From the NCBI GenBank assembly GCA_016293435.1, contig JAEDEG010000058.1, positions 1 to 15,612 of the forward strand: DNA of 15,612 nt. The letters run 5' to 3'. Under the pieces are notes generated by a model. The model was given only the letters and a program-made list of their open reading frames with translations, was not told the origin of the DNA and searched no databases. The stretch is from Clostridia bacterium. Its GTDB lineage: Bacteria > Bacillota > Clostridia > UMGS1810. Both the position numbers and the translations under genes were made by a program. Of the stretch, positions 1 through 8,615 are shown in pieces; position 1 is the first letter of the stretch; each line of letters starts with the position of its first letter.

Positions 1-663
1 TATTACCATAACACCCATATTGATATTCATTGGATTGATTCCGAAAATATCACAGAAACAAATTACAGGGAGGTTCTCTCAAAGCTTGATGGAATATTGG
101 TTCCGGGCGGATTTGGAAGCCGAGGCATTGAAGGAATGATTTTGGCGGCTCGGTTTGCAAGAGAAAGAAAGCTCCCGTATTTCGGAATATGCCTCGGTAT
201 GCAGATAGCAGTTATAGAATTTGCGAGAAATGTTGCAGGAATTAAGGATGCCAACTCCGGTGAGTTTGATGAACAATGCAAATCAAAGGTAATAGATTTT
301 ATGCCGGGACAAAGTGACGGTGTTGACAAGGGCGGTACTTTAAGACTTGGCAGCTACCCCTGCAAAATTGCACCAAAAACAACAATGGAGCGTTTGTATG
401 AATCTGATCTTATTTCAGAAAGACACAGACACCGCTACGAATTTAATAACGAATACCGTGACATTATAAAGGAAAAGGGCTTGACACTCAGCGGCTTGTC
501 ACCCGATGAAAGATTGGTCGAAACAGTAGAGCTCACAGACAGACCGTTTTATGTAGGAGTACAATTTCACCCCGAATTTAAAAGCCGTCCCAATAAAGCA
601 CATCCGTTATTTATAGGCTTTATAGGAGCATCTGTTGAAAAACATGAGGGGGAAAACCAATGA
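1..663 (+). CDS. pyrG: CTP synthase, C-terminal glutaminase part (5' end outside window)
   Basis: This is the 3' part of CTP synthase, which makes CTP from UTP using ATP and ammonia released from glutamine. The frame is open from base 1, so the N-terminal synthetase domain lies upstream of the window. What remains is the class I glutamine amidotransferase domain. The oxyanion strand PGGFGSRG starts at about base 100. The nucleophile Cys sits in FGICLGMQ (codon 190-192). The His and Glu of the triad are in VQFHPEFKSRP (His codon 568-570, Glu codon 574-576). That last motif is typical of PyrG rather than other class I amidotransferases. The stop TGA (661-663) overlaps the purF start as ATGA, so the two are probably translationally coupled. 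An internal TTG at 97 is in frame but is not a start, because conserved coding sequence continues upstream of it. Confidence 0.95.
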   Translation, partial: YYHNTHIDIHWIDSENITETNYREVLSKLDGILVPGGFGSRGIEGMILAARFARERKLPYFGICLGMQIAVIEFARNVAGIKDANSGEFDEQCKSKVIDFMPGQSDGVDKGGTLRLGSYPCKIAPKTTMERLYESDLISERHRHRYEFNNEYRDIIKEKGLTLSGLSPDERLVETVELTDRPFYVGVQFHPEFKSRPNKAHPLFIGFIGASVEKHEGENQ

Positions 664-2084
664 GCATACACGAAGAATGCGGAGTTTTCGGAATATTTTC
701 ACCAAGGTATACCGATGTTGCAACTCTTACATATTACGGACTGTATGCCCTGCAGCACAGAGGACAGGAAGCCTGCGGCATTGCAGTTAATGATGACGGT
801 TTGTTCTATTCGTACAAAGATCTCGGGCTTGTGGGAGATGTATTTGACAGCAATAATTTGTCAAAGCTCCCCAAAGGAAATATGGCTGTCGGCCATGTCA
901 GATACAGTACAACAGGCGGCTCTGACAGAAAGAACTGTCAGCCTATCGAAGTGAATCACCAAAAAGGAAAAATGGCAATCGCTCATAACGGCAACCTCTC
1001 CAACAGCTATGAGCTTAAGAACAAACTGGAGCTTGACGGCGCAATTTTTCATACAACAAGTGATACCGAAACAATTGCATATATTGCCACAAGGGAAAGA
1101 CTCAAATCGAAATCCATTGAAGAAGCAATAGAAAAAACAATGAATATCATTGACGGAGCATATTCCCTTTGCGTAATGTCACCTCAAAAGATAATTGCCT
1201 GCCGTGATCCGTATGGATTCAGACCTCTTTGTTACGGCAAATGTGCAGACGGGAGCTTCATCATAGCTTCGGAAAGCTGTGCACTTTCTGCTGTGGGTGC
1301 CGAATTTATCAGAGATTTGCTCCCGGGAGAAATTCTTGTATTTTCAAAGGACGGACTATCTTCTATTACGACTCATTGTAATACCAAACCCAAAAAGACC
1401 TGCATCTTTGAATATATCTATTTTGCAAGACCGGATTCCAAAATAGACGGAAAAAGCGTACACGAAGCAAGACGAAAGGCAGGCAGGATTTTGGCACAAA
1501 CCTATCCTACAGAGGCCGATGTTGTAATCGGAGTTCCCGACTCGGGGCTTGACGCGGCCTTAGGCTTTGCCGAAAAATCAGGCATACCTTACGGAATAGG
1601 TCTTATAAAAAATAAATACATCGGCAGAACCTTTATATCTCCCACTCAGGAAAGTCGTGTTGACCAAGTGAGAATAAAGCTTAGCGCGGTCGAGAGCACA
1701 GTAAAGGACAAACGTATTGTTCTTATAGATGATTCTATTGTAAGAGGTACAACAAGCGGAAGAATTGTAAAGCTTCTTCGCGAAGCGGGCGCAAAGGAAA
1801 TTCATATGCGAGTTTCGGCTCCTCCGTTTTTGCACCCATGCTACTACGGAACAGATATAGATTCGGAGGAGCATCTGATTGCATCAAAATACAGCATACG
1901 GGAAATAGCAAAAATGATAGGTGCAGATTCTTTAGGTTTTTTCCCAAAAGAAAGGCTTTCGGAATTAATAGATTCAAATGAATTTTGCAGTGCTTGCTTT
2001 GACGGAATTTATCCGACAAGAGTTTTACCGGGTGCTCCTAAAAATCGATTTGAGCAAAAAATTTCAAAAGGAAGCGAGGTATAA
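660..2084 (+). CDS. purF: Amidophosphoribosyltransferase (purine step 1), Fe-S type
   Basis: PurF transfers glutamine amide nitrogen to PRPP, giving 5-phosphoribosylamine, the committed step of purine synthesis. The 474 aa match the family length. The N-terminal Ntn-hydrolase glutaminase domain begins MSIHEECGVFGIF. Cys7 is the expected nucleophile after removal of a six-residue propeptide. The C-terminal phosphoribosyltransferase domain carries the PRPP loop VLIDDSIVRGTT (354-365). Four cysteines, Cys248, Cys394, Cys443 and Cys446 (the last two in FCSAC), occupy the places of the [4Fe-4S] ligands of the Bacillus-type enzyme, so an oxygen-sensitive cluster is expected. The start is fixed by a GAGGGGG site about 6 nt upstream and by the ATGA overlap with pyrG. 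No other purine gene is in the window; purF sits among pyrimidine and carbamoyl-phosphate genes. Confidence 0.97.
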   Translation: MSIHEECGVFGIFSPRYTDVATLTYYGLYALQHRGQEACGIAVNDDGLFYSYKDLGLVGDVFDSNNLSKLPKGNMAVGHVRYSTTGGSDRKNCQPIEVNHQKGKMAIAHNGNLSNSYELKNKLELDGAIFHTTSDTETIAYIATRERLKSKSIEEAIEKTMNIIDGAYSLCVMSPQKIIACRDPYGFRPLCYGKCADGSFIIASESCALSAVGAEFIRDLLPGEILVFSKDGLSSITTHCNTKPKKTCIFEYIYFARPDSKIDGKSVHEARRKAGRILAQTYPTEADVVIGVPDSGLDAALGFAEKSGIPYGIGLIKNKYIGRTFISPTQESRVDQVRIKLSAVESTVKDKRIVLIDDSIVRGTTSGRIVKLLREAGAKEIHMRVSAPPFLHPCYYGTDIDSEEHLIASKYSIREIAKMIGADSLGFFPKERLSELIDSNEFCSACFDGIYPTRVLPGAPKNRFEQKISKGSEV

Positions 2085-2087
2085 AAG

Positions 2088-3185
2088 ATGAAAATGGATT
2101 TTAACAGAAAAATCATTTTAGAAGACGGAAGCGAGTACGAAGGATATGGTTTTGGCGATATGTGTGATAAGGTCTGTGAAATTGTTTTCAATACTTCTAT
2201 GGTTGGCTATCAAGAAATCTTATCCGATCCGTCATACACATATCAAGCTGTTGTTATGACCTATCCGTTAATAGGCAACTACGGGATATGTGCAGATGAT
2301 TTTGAAACAGAAACTCCTTCCATTGGCGCACTTATTGTAAGAGAATATAATGACGATCCCTCCAATTTCAGAAGTGTCGAAAGTCTGTCAGATACAATGA
2401 AGCGATATAAAATCCCCGGAATATACGGAGTTGATACAAGACAGATTGCTCGTTCTATCCGTGACGAGGGCACACGCAAGGTGCTTATAACCGGCATAGA
2501 AACAAGCAAGGCCGACGCCATGCAGATACTAAAGAGAACCGATATTCCAAAGGATGCCGTATCAACGGTAAGTCCAAAAGATATATTACTGTATCCGGTG
2601 CCTAACCCAAAGCATCACATTGTATGTATAGATTGCGGAATGAAGAAAAACATTTTACGTTCCTTTAATAAAAGAGGCATCAGTGTAAGTGTTGTTCCAT
2701 ACAATACATCCGCCGAAACCATTGAAAGCTTAAATCCCGACGGCGTGTTTATATCTAACGGACCGGGAGATCCCCAAGATGTTGTGCAGACAATAGAAAC
2801 AATTAAAAAGCTTATAGGCAAATACCCCATGTTTGGAATATGTCTTGGACATCAGATTATTTCTCTTGCCTACGGTGCAAAAACATATAAGCTTAAATTC
2901 GGTCATCGAGGCGGGAATCACTCGGTAAAAAATTTGAAAACCAATAAAATTGAAATTACGTCTCAAAACCACTCATATGCCGTAGATTCAAACTCAATCG
3001 GCAAAACGGGTCTTGAGATTACTCATATAAATTTGCTCGATAATACCGTTGAAGGTGTAGAATGTAAAAAAGATAGAGTGTTCTCTGTGCAATATCACCC
3101 GGAAAGTGCACCGGGTCCGCAGGACAGCACATATCTATTTGATGAGTTTGCAAAGCTTATGGAGGGAGGAGAGCCTAATGCCTAA
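2088..3185 (+). CDS. carA: Carbamoyl-phosphate synthase small (glutaminase) subunit
   Basis: CarA hydrolyses glutamine and passes ammonia to CarB for carbamoyl phosphate, the precursor of pyrimidines and arginine. The 365 aa have the usual two-part layout. The N-terminal CarA domain (about 1-165) contains the FNTSMVGYQEILSDPSY stretch. The class I glutaminase domain (about 177-365) contains FGICLGHQ with Cys252, the FGHRGGNHSV segment, and YHPES with His337 and Glu339. The start ATG follows AGCGAGG with good spacing and lies 3 nt after the purF stop. A second in-frame ATG two codons on is possible but less well placed. The 3' end overlaps carB by 8 nt, which fits a subunit pair made in equal amounts. 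The rest of a pyr or arg pathway is not in view, so the sequence does not say which one it mainly serves. Confidence 0.96.
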   Translation: MKMDFNRKIILEDGSEYEGYGFGDMCDKVCEIVFNTSMVGYQEILSDPSYTYQAVVMTYPLIGNYGICADDFETETPSIGALIVREYNDDPSNFRSVESLSDTMKRYKIPGIYGVDTRQIARSIRDEGTRKVLITGIETSKADAMQILKRTDIPKDAVSTVSPKDILLYPVPNPKHHIVCIDCGMKKNILRSFNKRGISVSVVPYNTSAETIESLNPDGVFISNGPGDPQDVVQTIETIKKLIGKYPMFGICLGHQIISLAYGAKTYKLKFGHRGGNHSVKNLKTNKIEITSQNHSYAVDSNSIGKTGLEITHINLLDNTVEGVECKKDRVFSVQYHPESAPGPQDSTYLFDEFAKLMEGGEPNA

Positions 3186-6100
3186 AAGAAATGATATAAA
3201 AAAGGTGCTCGTAATAGGGTCGGGCCCTATTGTAATCGGACAGGCAGCCGAATTTGACTATGCAGGAACACAAGCCTGCCTTGCTCTTAAGGAAGAAGGC
3301 TATACCGTAATTCTTTGCAATTCAAATCCGGCAACCATCATGACAGATACCACGGTTGCCGACAAGGTATATATGGAGCCTTTAAATCTGGAATATATTG
3401 CAAAGATTATAAGGCACGAACGTCCCGATGCAATTTTGCCGGGTATAGGCGGTCAAACGGGGCTTAATCTTGCCATGAGCCTTCAAAAGAAAGGCATTTT
3501 AAAGGAATGTCGCACAGAGCTTTTGGGAACAAGCTCCGAAAGCATTGAAAGAGCCGAAGACAGAGAGCTGTTTAAGGAGCTGTGCGAATCGATTGGTGAA
3601 CCTGTATTACCCTCTGACATTGCAAATTCAATAGAAGACGGATTGAAAATTGCAAAAGAAATCGGGTTTCCTGTTGTGCTTCGTCCTGCATTTACCTTGG
3701 GTGGAACAGGAGGCGGTTTTGCCGACAACGAACAGGAATTTTTGAGCATCATGAAAAACGCCCTTTACCTCTCGCCCGTTCATCAAGTTTTGATTGAAAA
3801 AAGCATTAAAGGCTTTAAGGAAATTGAATATGAGGTAATACGTGATAAAAACGATACGGCAATCACCATTTGTAATATGGAAAATCTCGATCCCGTTGGT
3901 GTTCACACAGGCGATTCCATTGTTGTATGTCCGTCACAGACACTTACAAACAAGGAATATCATATGCTCCGTGACAGTGCACTCAAAATTATTCGTGAGC
4001 TTAAAATTGAGGGCGGATGTAATGTTCAGTTTGCACTTGATCCCAATTCTTTTCAGTATTATCTGATTGAAGTAAATCCGAGAGTATCCCGCTCGTCGGC
4101 TCTCGCATCAAAAGCAAGCGGCTATCCTATTGCAAGAGTATCGGCAAAAATAGGTATTGGTATGACACTCGACGAAATAGAAATTGCCAATACTCCGGCT
4201 TGCTTTGAGCCTGCTCTTGATTATGTTGTAACTAAAATGCCCAGATTTCCGTTTGACAAGTTTACCGATGCCAAAAACAATCTCGGCACACAAATGAAAG
4301 CCACAGGCGAGGTTATGTCAATAGGCAGAACCTTTGAAGAAAGTCTTTTAAAGGCAATCCGTTCATTGGAAATCGGGGTATGGCATCTTCATCACAATAA
4401 GTTTGATAATACGGCGACAGATGAATTGCTTTCATATATTGCAATCGGTACAGACGACCGTATTTATGCCATAGCAGAGCTTTTGCGCCGTGATACAGAG
4501 GTAGAGCGAATTTGTGAAATTACAGGCATAGACAAATTCTTTATAAACGGCTTAAAAAATATCACAGATGAAGAAGCTACTCTTAAAGCCGGACCAAAAA
4601 ACACCCTGCAGCTTATAAAGGCAAAGAAAATGGGATTTTCCGACAAAGAAATAGCAAGGCTTTGGGGTCTTACAGAAAACGATATTTTGAAAATGAGAAA
4701 AGAAGAAAACATTTTTCCCGTTTATAAAATGATAGATACCTGTGCTTCGGAGTTTGACAGCTACATTCCATATTTTTATTCTACTTATGAGGGTGAAAAC
4801 GAATCAAAGGTTTCTGATAGAAAAAAGATTATTGTTTTGGGCTCCGGTCCCATTCGTATAGGTCAGGGTGTGGAATTTGATTATTCAACCGTTCACGCAG
4901 TTAAGACCATTAAGGAAGCAGGCTACGAAGCCATTATAATAAACAATAATCCCGAAACTGTTTCAACCGACTATACCACAAGTGACAAGCTCTACTTTGA
5001 GCCGCTTACTCCCGAAGATGTTATGAATATTATAACCTTAGAGAGTGCCGAGGGCGTAATTGTAACACTCGGAGGTCAAACTGCCGTAAATCTTGCAGAA
5101 CCACTCTCCAAGCTCGGGGTTAAAATAATAGGCACGGATTGTGATGCCATTGACAAAGCAGAAAACAGAGATTCCTTTGAAAAGCTGCTGTCAGAGCTTC
5201 AAATCCCGCAGCCAAAGGGAAAAGCTGTTACAAATATTGATGAAGGAATTTTGGCTGCGTCAGAAATCGGATATCCCGTGCTTGTTCGCCCAAGCTTTGT
5301 ATTGGGAGGACGGGCAATGCAGATTGTGGCAAAAGAAAAGGATTTGGTGCATTACCTTAAAACTGCGGTCGAAATTGACGAAGACAAACCCGTTTTGGTT
5401 GATAAATACATCAAGGGAAAAGAGCTTGAGGTTGATGCAATATGTGACGGGAAAACCGTTTTTGTGCCGGGAATTATGGAGCTTGTGGAAAGAACCGGAG
5501 TTCACAGCGGCGATTCCATAAGTGTGTATCCCACATATACAGTATCTGACAAAGTAAAGGATACAATACTTAAATATACCAAAAAGCTCGGCCTTGGAAT
5601 TGGTATTGTGGGACTGTATAATATTCAGTTCATTGTTGATGAAGACGAGAATGTATACATCATTGAGGTAAATCCCCGCTCAAGCCGAACAGTTCCGTTT
5701 CTGTCAAAGTCAACAGGCTACAGTCTTGCCGATATCGCAACACTTGTTATGCTTGGAAAGAGCTTGTCGGAGCTTGGCATAACCGATATTTACCCAAGAG
5801 AGAAAAAGCGCTTTTATGTAAAAGCTCCTGCATTTTCATTTTCAAAGCTTTCGGGCATGGATTCATATTTATCTCCGGAAATGAAATCAACGGGAGAAGC
5901 CATAGGCTATGATGAAAATTTATCACGCGCTATGTACAAAGCACTTACGGCAAGCGGCGTACACCTGCAAAACTACGGAACAGTTGTTGTAACACTTGCC
6001 GATGAAGATAAAGAAGAAGCACTTCCTTTGGTAAAACGATTTTATGATATGGGCTTTAATATAGAAGCCACCATCGGAACGGCAGACTTTTTGAAGGAGA

Positions 6101-6366
6101 AGGGAATCAGAACAAGAATATTGCGCAAGCTATCTGAGGGAAGTACCGAAATTCTTGAAGCAATAAGAGCCGGATATGTAAGCTATGTAATGAATACAAG
6201 GGCAATTATGTCGGGTATTCATTACGAAGACGGGGTAGAAATAAGAAGATGTGCAAATGAAAACAATGTCACTATGCTTACTTCTTTAGACACAGTAAGA
6301 GTGCTTTTGGATGTACTCGAAGAAATGACAATAGGTGTATCAACAATAAACGATGAAAGGTGGTAA
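3178..6366 (+). CDS. carB: Carbamoyl-phosphate synthase large subunit
   Basis: CarB uses two ATP, bicarbonate and ammonia from CarA to make carbamoyl phosphate. The 1062 aa fit the family (about 1070). It shows the internal duplication: the first synthetase half begins KKVLVIGSGPIVIGQAAEFD and the second begins near residue 550 with IIVLGSGPIRIGQGVEFD. Each half has an ATP-grasp core; metal/ATP motifs are EVNPRVSRSSALASKASGYP in the first and EVNPRSSRTVPFLSKSTGY in the second. The last ~130 residues (from about 930) form the MGS-like allosteric domain. The frame is open back to 3106, but the start at 3178 is chosen because MPKRNDIKKVLVIGSGP is the normal N-terminus and a strong GGAGGGAGGAG site precedes it. 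The 8-nt overlap with carA supports coupled translation. No frameshift is seen. Confidence 0.97.
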   Translation: MPKRNDIKKVLVIGSGPIVIGQAAEFDYAGTQACLALKEEGYTVILCNSNPATIMTDTTVADKVYMEPLNLEYIAKIIRHERPDAILPGIGGQTGLNLAMSLQKKGILKECRTELLGTSSESIERAEDRELFKELCESIGEPVLPSDIANSIEDGLKIAKEIGFPVVLRPAFTLGGTGGGFADNEQEFLSIMKNALYLSPVHQVLIEKSIKGFKEIEYEVIRDKNDTAITICNMENLDPVGVHTGDSIVVCPSQTLTNKEYHMLRDSALKIIRELKIEGGCNVQFALDPNSFQYYLIEVNPRVSRSSALASKASGYPIARVSAKIGIGMTLDEIEIANTPACFEPALDYVVTKMPRFPFDKFTDAKNNLGTQMKATGEVMSIGRTFEESLLKAIRSLEIGVWHLHHNKFDNTATDELLSYIAIGTDDRIYAIAELLRRDTEVERICEITGIDKFFINGLKNITDEEATLKAGPKNTLQLIKAKKMGFSDKEIARLWGLTENDILKMRKEENIFPVYKMIDTCASEFDSYIPYFYSTYEGENESKVSDRKKIIVLGSGPIRIGQGVEFDYSTVHAVKTIKEAGYEAIIINNNPETVSTDYTTSDKLYFEPLTPEDVMNIITLESAEGVIVTLGGQTAVNLAEPLSKLGVKIIGTDCDAIDKAENRDSFEKLLSELQIPQPKGKAVTNIDEGILAASEIGYPVLVRPSFVLGGRAMQIVAKEKDLVHYLKTAVEIDEDKPVLVDKYIKGKELEVDAICDGKTVFVPGIMELVERTGVHSGDSISVYPTYTVSDKVKDTILKYTKKLGLGIGIVGLYNIQFIVDEDENVYIIEVNPRSSRTVPFLSKSTGYSLADIATLVMLGKSLSELGITDIYPREKKRFYVKAPAFSFSKLSGMDSYLSPEMKSTGEAIGYDENLSRAMYKALTASGVHLQNYGTVVVTLADEDKEEALPLVKRFYDMGFNIEATIGTADFLKEKGIRTRILRKLSEGSTEILEAIRAGYVSYVMNTRAIMSGIHYEDGVEIRRCANENNVTMLTSLDTVRVLLDVLEEMTIGVSTINDERW

Positions 6367-6371
6367 AAACT

Positions 6372-7163
6372 ATGCACTTTACAAAAATGCACGGTCTTGG
6401 AAATGATTATTTATATGTGTATGGCCAAGTGCCCGAAAATATCGAGGAGCTGTCTGTCAAGCTTTCGGAAAGGCACTTTGGAGCAGGCTCAGACGGAATG
6501 ATTTATATATCCCCTTCCGAGGTTGCAGATTTCAAAATGAGAATCTTTAATGCTGACGGAACAGAAGCCAAAATGTGCGGAAACGGTATTCGCTGTGTGG
6601 GAAAATATGTGTATGATAAAGGCTACACAGATAAAACACACTTAGATATAGAAACACTTTCCGGAATAAAAAAGCTTACACTTTCGGTTTTGGCAGGCAA
6701 GGTTAAATCTGTATCCGTCAATATGGGACATGCCGAGGTTTCACCAAAAATGAATTTGAAGGCAGAGTCAACCGATGTTATGTGTACCCCCGTATCAATG
6801 GGGAATCCACACGCAGTAATATTTGTTGATAACATTGAAGAAGCTCCTCTTATGGAGCTTGGTCCCAAAATTGAACATCACTCATCTTTTGACGGCGGTG
6901 TCAACGTTGAGTTTGCGCAGGTAATTAACCCTACCGCAATTCGTATGCGTGTTTGGGAGCGCGGAAGCGGTGTGACCATGGCCTGCGGAACAGGTGCTTG
7001 TGCAACGGCTGCGGCAGCTATTTTTCATGGATACTGTTCTTTTGATACAGATATATCGATTATTCTTGACGGAGGAACATTGAAAATTAGTATTGCTCCC
7101 GACTATACCGTTACAATGACAGGTCCGGCAGAATTTGTTTATGAAGGAGAAACGATAGAATGA
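6372..7163 (+). CDS. dapF: Diaminopimelate epimerase
   Basis: DapF interconverts LL- and meso-diaminopimelate without a cofactor, using two cysteines as acid and base; meso-DAP feeds lysine and peptidoglycan cross-links. Both catalytic motifs are visible: Cys69 in MCGNGIRC and Cys205 in ACGTGACAT. The N-terminal FTKMHGLGNDY is also a family signature, and 263 aa is normal length. A GTG at 6360 is in frame and overlaps the carB stop. ATG 6372 is preferred because AAGGTGG (6357-6363) sits 8 nt upstream of it and MHFTKMHGLGND is the usual N-terminus. The gene ends in an ATGA overlap with dapL, which acts just before it in the pathway. Confidence 0.96.
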   Translation: MHFTKMHGLGNDYLYVYGQVPENIEELSVKLSERHFGAGSDGMIYISPSEVADFKMRIFNADGTEAKMCGNGIRCVGKYVYDKGYTDKTHLDIETLSGIKKLTLSVLAGKVKSVSVNMGHAEVSPKMNLKAESTDVMCTPVSMGNPHAVIFVDNIEEAPLMELGPKIEHHSSFDGGVNVEFAQVINPTAIRMRVWERGSGVTMACGTGACATAAAAIFHGYCSFDTDISIILDGGTLKISIAPDYTVTMTGPAEFVYEGETIE

Positions 7164-8350
7164 TTACACCGAATACAAACTATAATAACTTAAAAGATTC
7201 ATATTTGTTTTATAATATTGCTCAAAAAACAAAGGCTTATCTTGAAAACAATCCCGATAAAAAACTGCTTCGATTGGGCATAGGTGATGTATCGCTTCCT
7301 TTGTGCGATGAGGTTATAAAGGCTTTGCACACAGCAGTTGATGACCAGGCTGTAAAAGAAAGCTTCCACGGCTATATGCCCGAATGCGGAGCGCCTTTTC
7401 TTCGTCAGACTATTGCCGATTACTACAAAAAGAGAGGTGTTGCGCTTTCGCCCGACGAGGTATTTGTTTCAAGCGGTGCAAGTGATGAGCTTGGTGATAT
7501 TCTCGATTTATTTGACCGCAGCAGCTCTTGCCTCGTGATAGAGCCCGCATATCCCGCCTACGTAGACGCAAATGTTATGGCAGGCAGAAAAATTGTACAT
7601 TTATCATCAAACAAAGAAAACGGATTTCTGCCTGTACCGGATGATAATATCAAAGCTGACATTCTATATATCTGCTCACCGAATAATCCGACAGGCGCTG
7701 TGTTTTCAAGAGATCAGCTTCAAGCGTGGGTTGACTTTGCAAATGAAAACGGCTCTGTTATTTTGTTTGATGCTGCATACGAGGCATTTATTGAAGACGA
7801 AACCTTACCTCACAGTATATTTGAGCTTGATAATGCACAAACCTGTGCCATAGAGATATGCTCTCTTTCTAAAACCGCAGGCTTTACCGGTACACGGCTC
7901 GGCTATACGGTTATTTCAAAGTCTCTTGTAAGAAACGGTATGAATCTTAATGATATGTGGGTGCGTAACCGTACCACCAAAACCAACGGTGTATCCTACA
8001 TAATACAAAAGGGCGGTGCCGCTGTATTTACAGACGAGGGTCAACGTCAAATTCACGATAATATAAAAATATACAAAAACAATGCAAAAATACTTATGGA
8101 AGCCTTGGATGAAGTTGGAATTTGGTACACAGGCGGCAAGAACGCTCCATATATTTGGCTCAAATGCCCCAACAATATGGGAAGCTGGGAGCTGTTTGAT
8201 TTTCTGCTAAACAAAGCCCAAATTGTCGGAACACCCGGCGAAGGCTTCGGCTCTTGCGGAGAGGGATATTTCCGTTTTTCAACCTTTGGAAGCGTAGAAG
8301 ATACTGCCTTGGCTGCAGAAAGATTAATTCAGCTGTTTGGAAAAGAATAA
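7160..8350 (+). CDS. dapL: LL-diaminopimelate aminotransferase
   Basis: DapL is a PLP enzyme that converts tetrahydrodipicolinate directly to LL-diaminopimelate with glutamate as amino donor, bypassing the acylated DapC/D/E route. The 396 aa match the family. Recognisable stretches are NTNYNNLKDSYLF at the N-terminus, RLGIGDVSLPL (38-48), FHGYMPECG, the SPNNPTG turn (173-179), and SLSKTAGFTGTRLGY, in which Lys238 should carry PLP. The NRTTKTNGVSYIIQKGG segment is typical of this clade of class I/II aminotransferases. It is the last gene of the operon: its ATG overlaps the dapF stop by 4 nt, GAAGGAGA precedes it, and an intrinsic terminator lies 41 nt downstream. Pairing with dapF strongly supports the function over a general aminotransferase. 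Confidence 0.93.
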   Translation: MITPNTNYNNLKDSYLFYNIAQKTKAYLENNPDKKLLRLGIGDVSLPLCDEVIKALHTAVDDQAVKESFHGYMPECGAPFLRQTIADYYKKRGVALSPDEVFVSSGASDELGDILDLFDRSSSCLVIEPAYPAYVDANVMAGRKIVHLSSNKENGFLPVPDDNIKADILYICSPNNPTGAVFSRDQLQAWVDFANENGSVILFDAAYEAFIEDETLPHSIFELDNAQTCAIEICSLSKTAGFTGTRLGYTVISKSLVRNGMNLNDMWVRNRTTKTNGVSYIIQKGGAAVFTDEGQRQIHDNIKIYKNNAKILMEALDEVGIWYTGGKNAPYIWLKCPNNMGSWELFDFLLNKAQIVGTPGEGFGSCGEGYFRFSTFGSVEDTALAAERLIQLFGKE

Positions 8351-8391
8351 ACCCTATTTTAAATTTGTAAGCAGGCAGCGGCGAATCTGCC

Positions 8392-8445
8392 AAACCCATC
8401 TGAATCAAAGTAAGCTCTTTGATTTGGATGGGTTTATTTAATAAA
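8392..8445 (+). terminator. Intrinsic terminator of the pyrG-dapL operon
   Basis: AAACCCATC (8392-8400) pairs perfectly with GATGGGTTT (8427-8435). The stem continues inward through TGAATCAAAG and CTTTGATTTG with two G-U pairs, giving about 19 bp around the six-base loop TAAGCT (8411-8416). T-rich sequence follows. It lies 41 nt after the dapL stop, as expected for a Rho-independent terminator ending the operon. A smaller GGCAG/CTGCC hairpin (8374-8391) sits just before it. Confidence 0.9.
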
Positions 8446-8506
8446 ATTATTTTTTATTGAAGTATATAAAAAAATTTTTTTAAGTTATATTTCCCCTAAA
8501 TACGAG

Positions 8507-8535
8507 TTGCAAAATTTTTTTATTTTTAGTATAAT
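8507..8535 (+). promoter_or_regulatory. Promoter for polY-like operon
   Basis: TTGCAA (8507-8512) and TATAAT (8530-8535) are separated by exactly 17 bp, a near-consensus housekeeping promoter. Transcription should begin near 8542, leaving a leader of about 75 nt before the TTG start. A second TATAAT (8546-8551) follows as part of a 12-bp tandem repeat. I see no GAAC-N4-GTTC type LexA box across or next to this promoter. Confidence 0.75.
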
Positions 8536-8558
8536 AATAAATACATATAATAAATACA
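8534..8558 (+). repeat. 12-bp tandem direct repeat at the polY promoter
   Basis: ATAATAAATACA occurs at 8534-8545 and again at 8547-8558, one base apart. The first copy starts inside the -10 hexamer and the second brings another TATAAT. It may be a repressor site, a duplicated -10, or a chance duplication in AT-rich DNA. Confidence 0.6.
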
Positions 8559-8576
8559 AATCCATCATTGCAAAAT

Positions 8577-8596
8577 TTGGTTGCTTTGGCAGCCAA
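8577..8596 (+). promoter_or_regulatory. Leader hairpin upstream of the polY ribosome binding site
   Basis: TTGGTTGC (8577-8584) and GCAGCCAA (8589-8596) form an 8-bp stem (one G-U pair) with the loop TTTG. It ends 4 nt before the AAAGGGGG ribosome binding site (8601-8608). It could affect translation or mRNA stability; no regulatory role is shown by the sequence itself. Confidence 0.5.
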
Positions 8597-8615
8597 TTCA
8601 AAAGGGGGTATAAGC

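Noticed and set aside
3106..3177. Longer carB start using the open frame upstream of 3178
   Set aside because: It would overlap 80 nt of carA, has no suitable ribosome site, and the normal CarB N-terminus begins at 3178 after a strong GGAGG-type site.
8568..8615. Longer polymerase start at TTG 8568
   Set aside because: No ribosome binding site precedes it, and the added residues match nothing in the family. The AAAGGGGG site points to TTG 8616.
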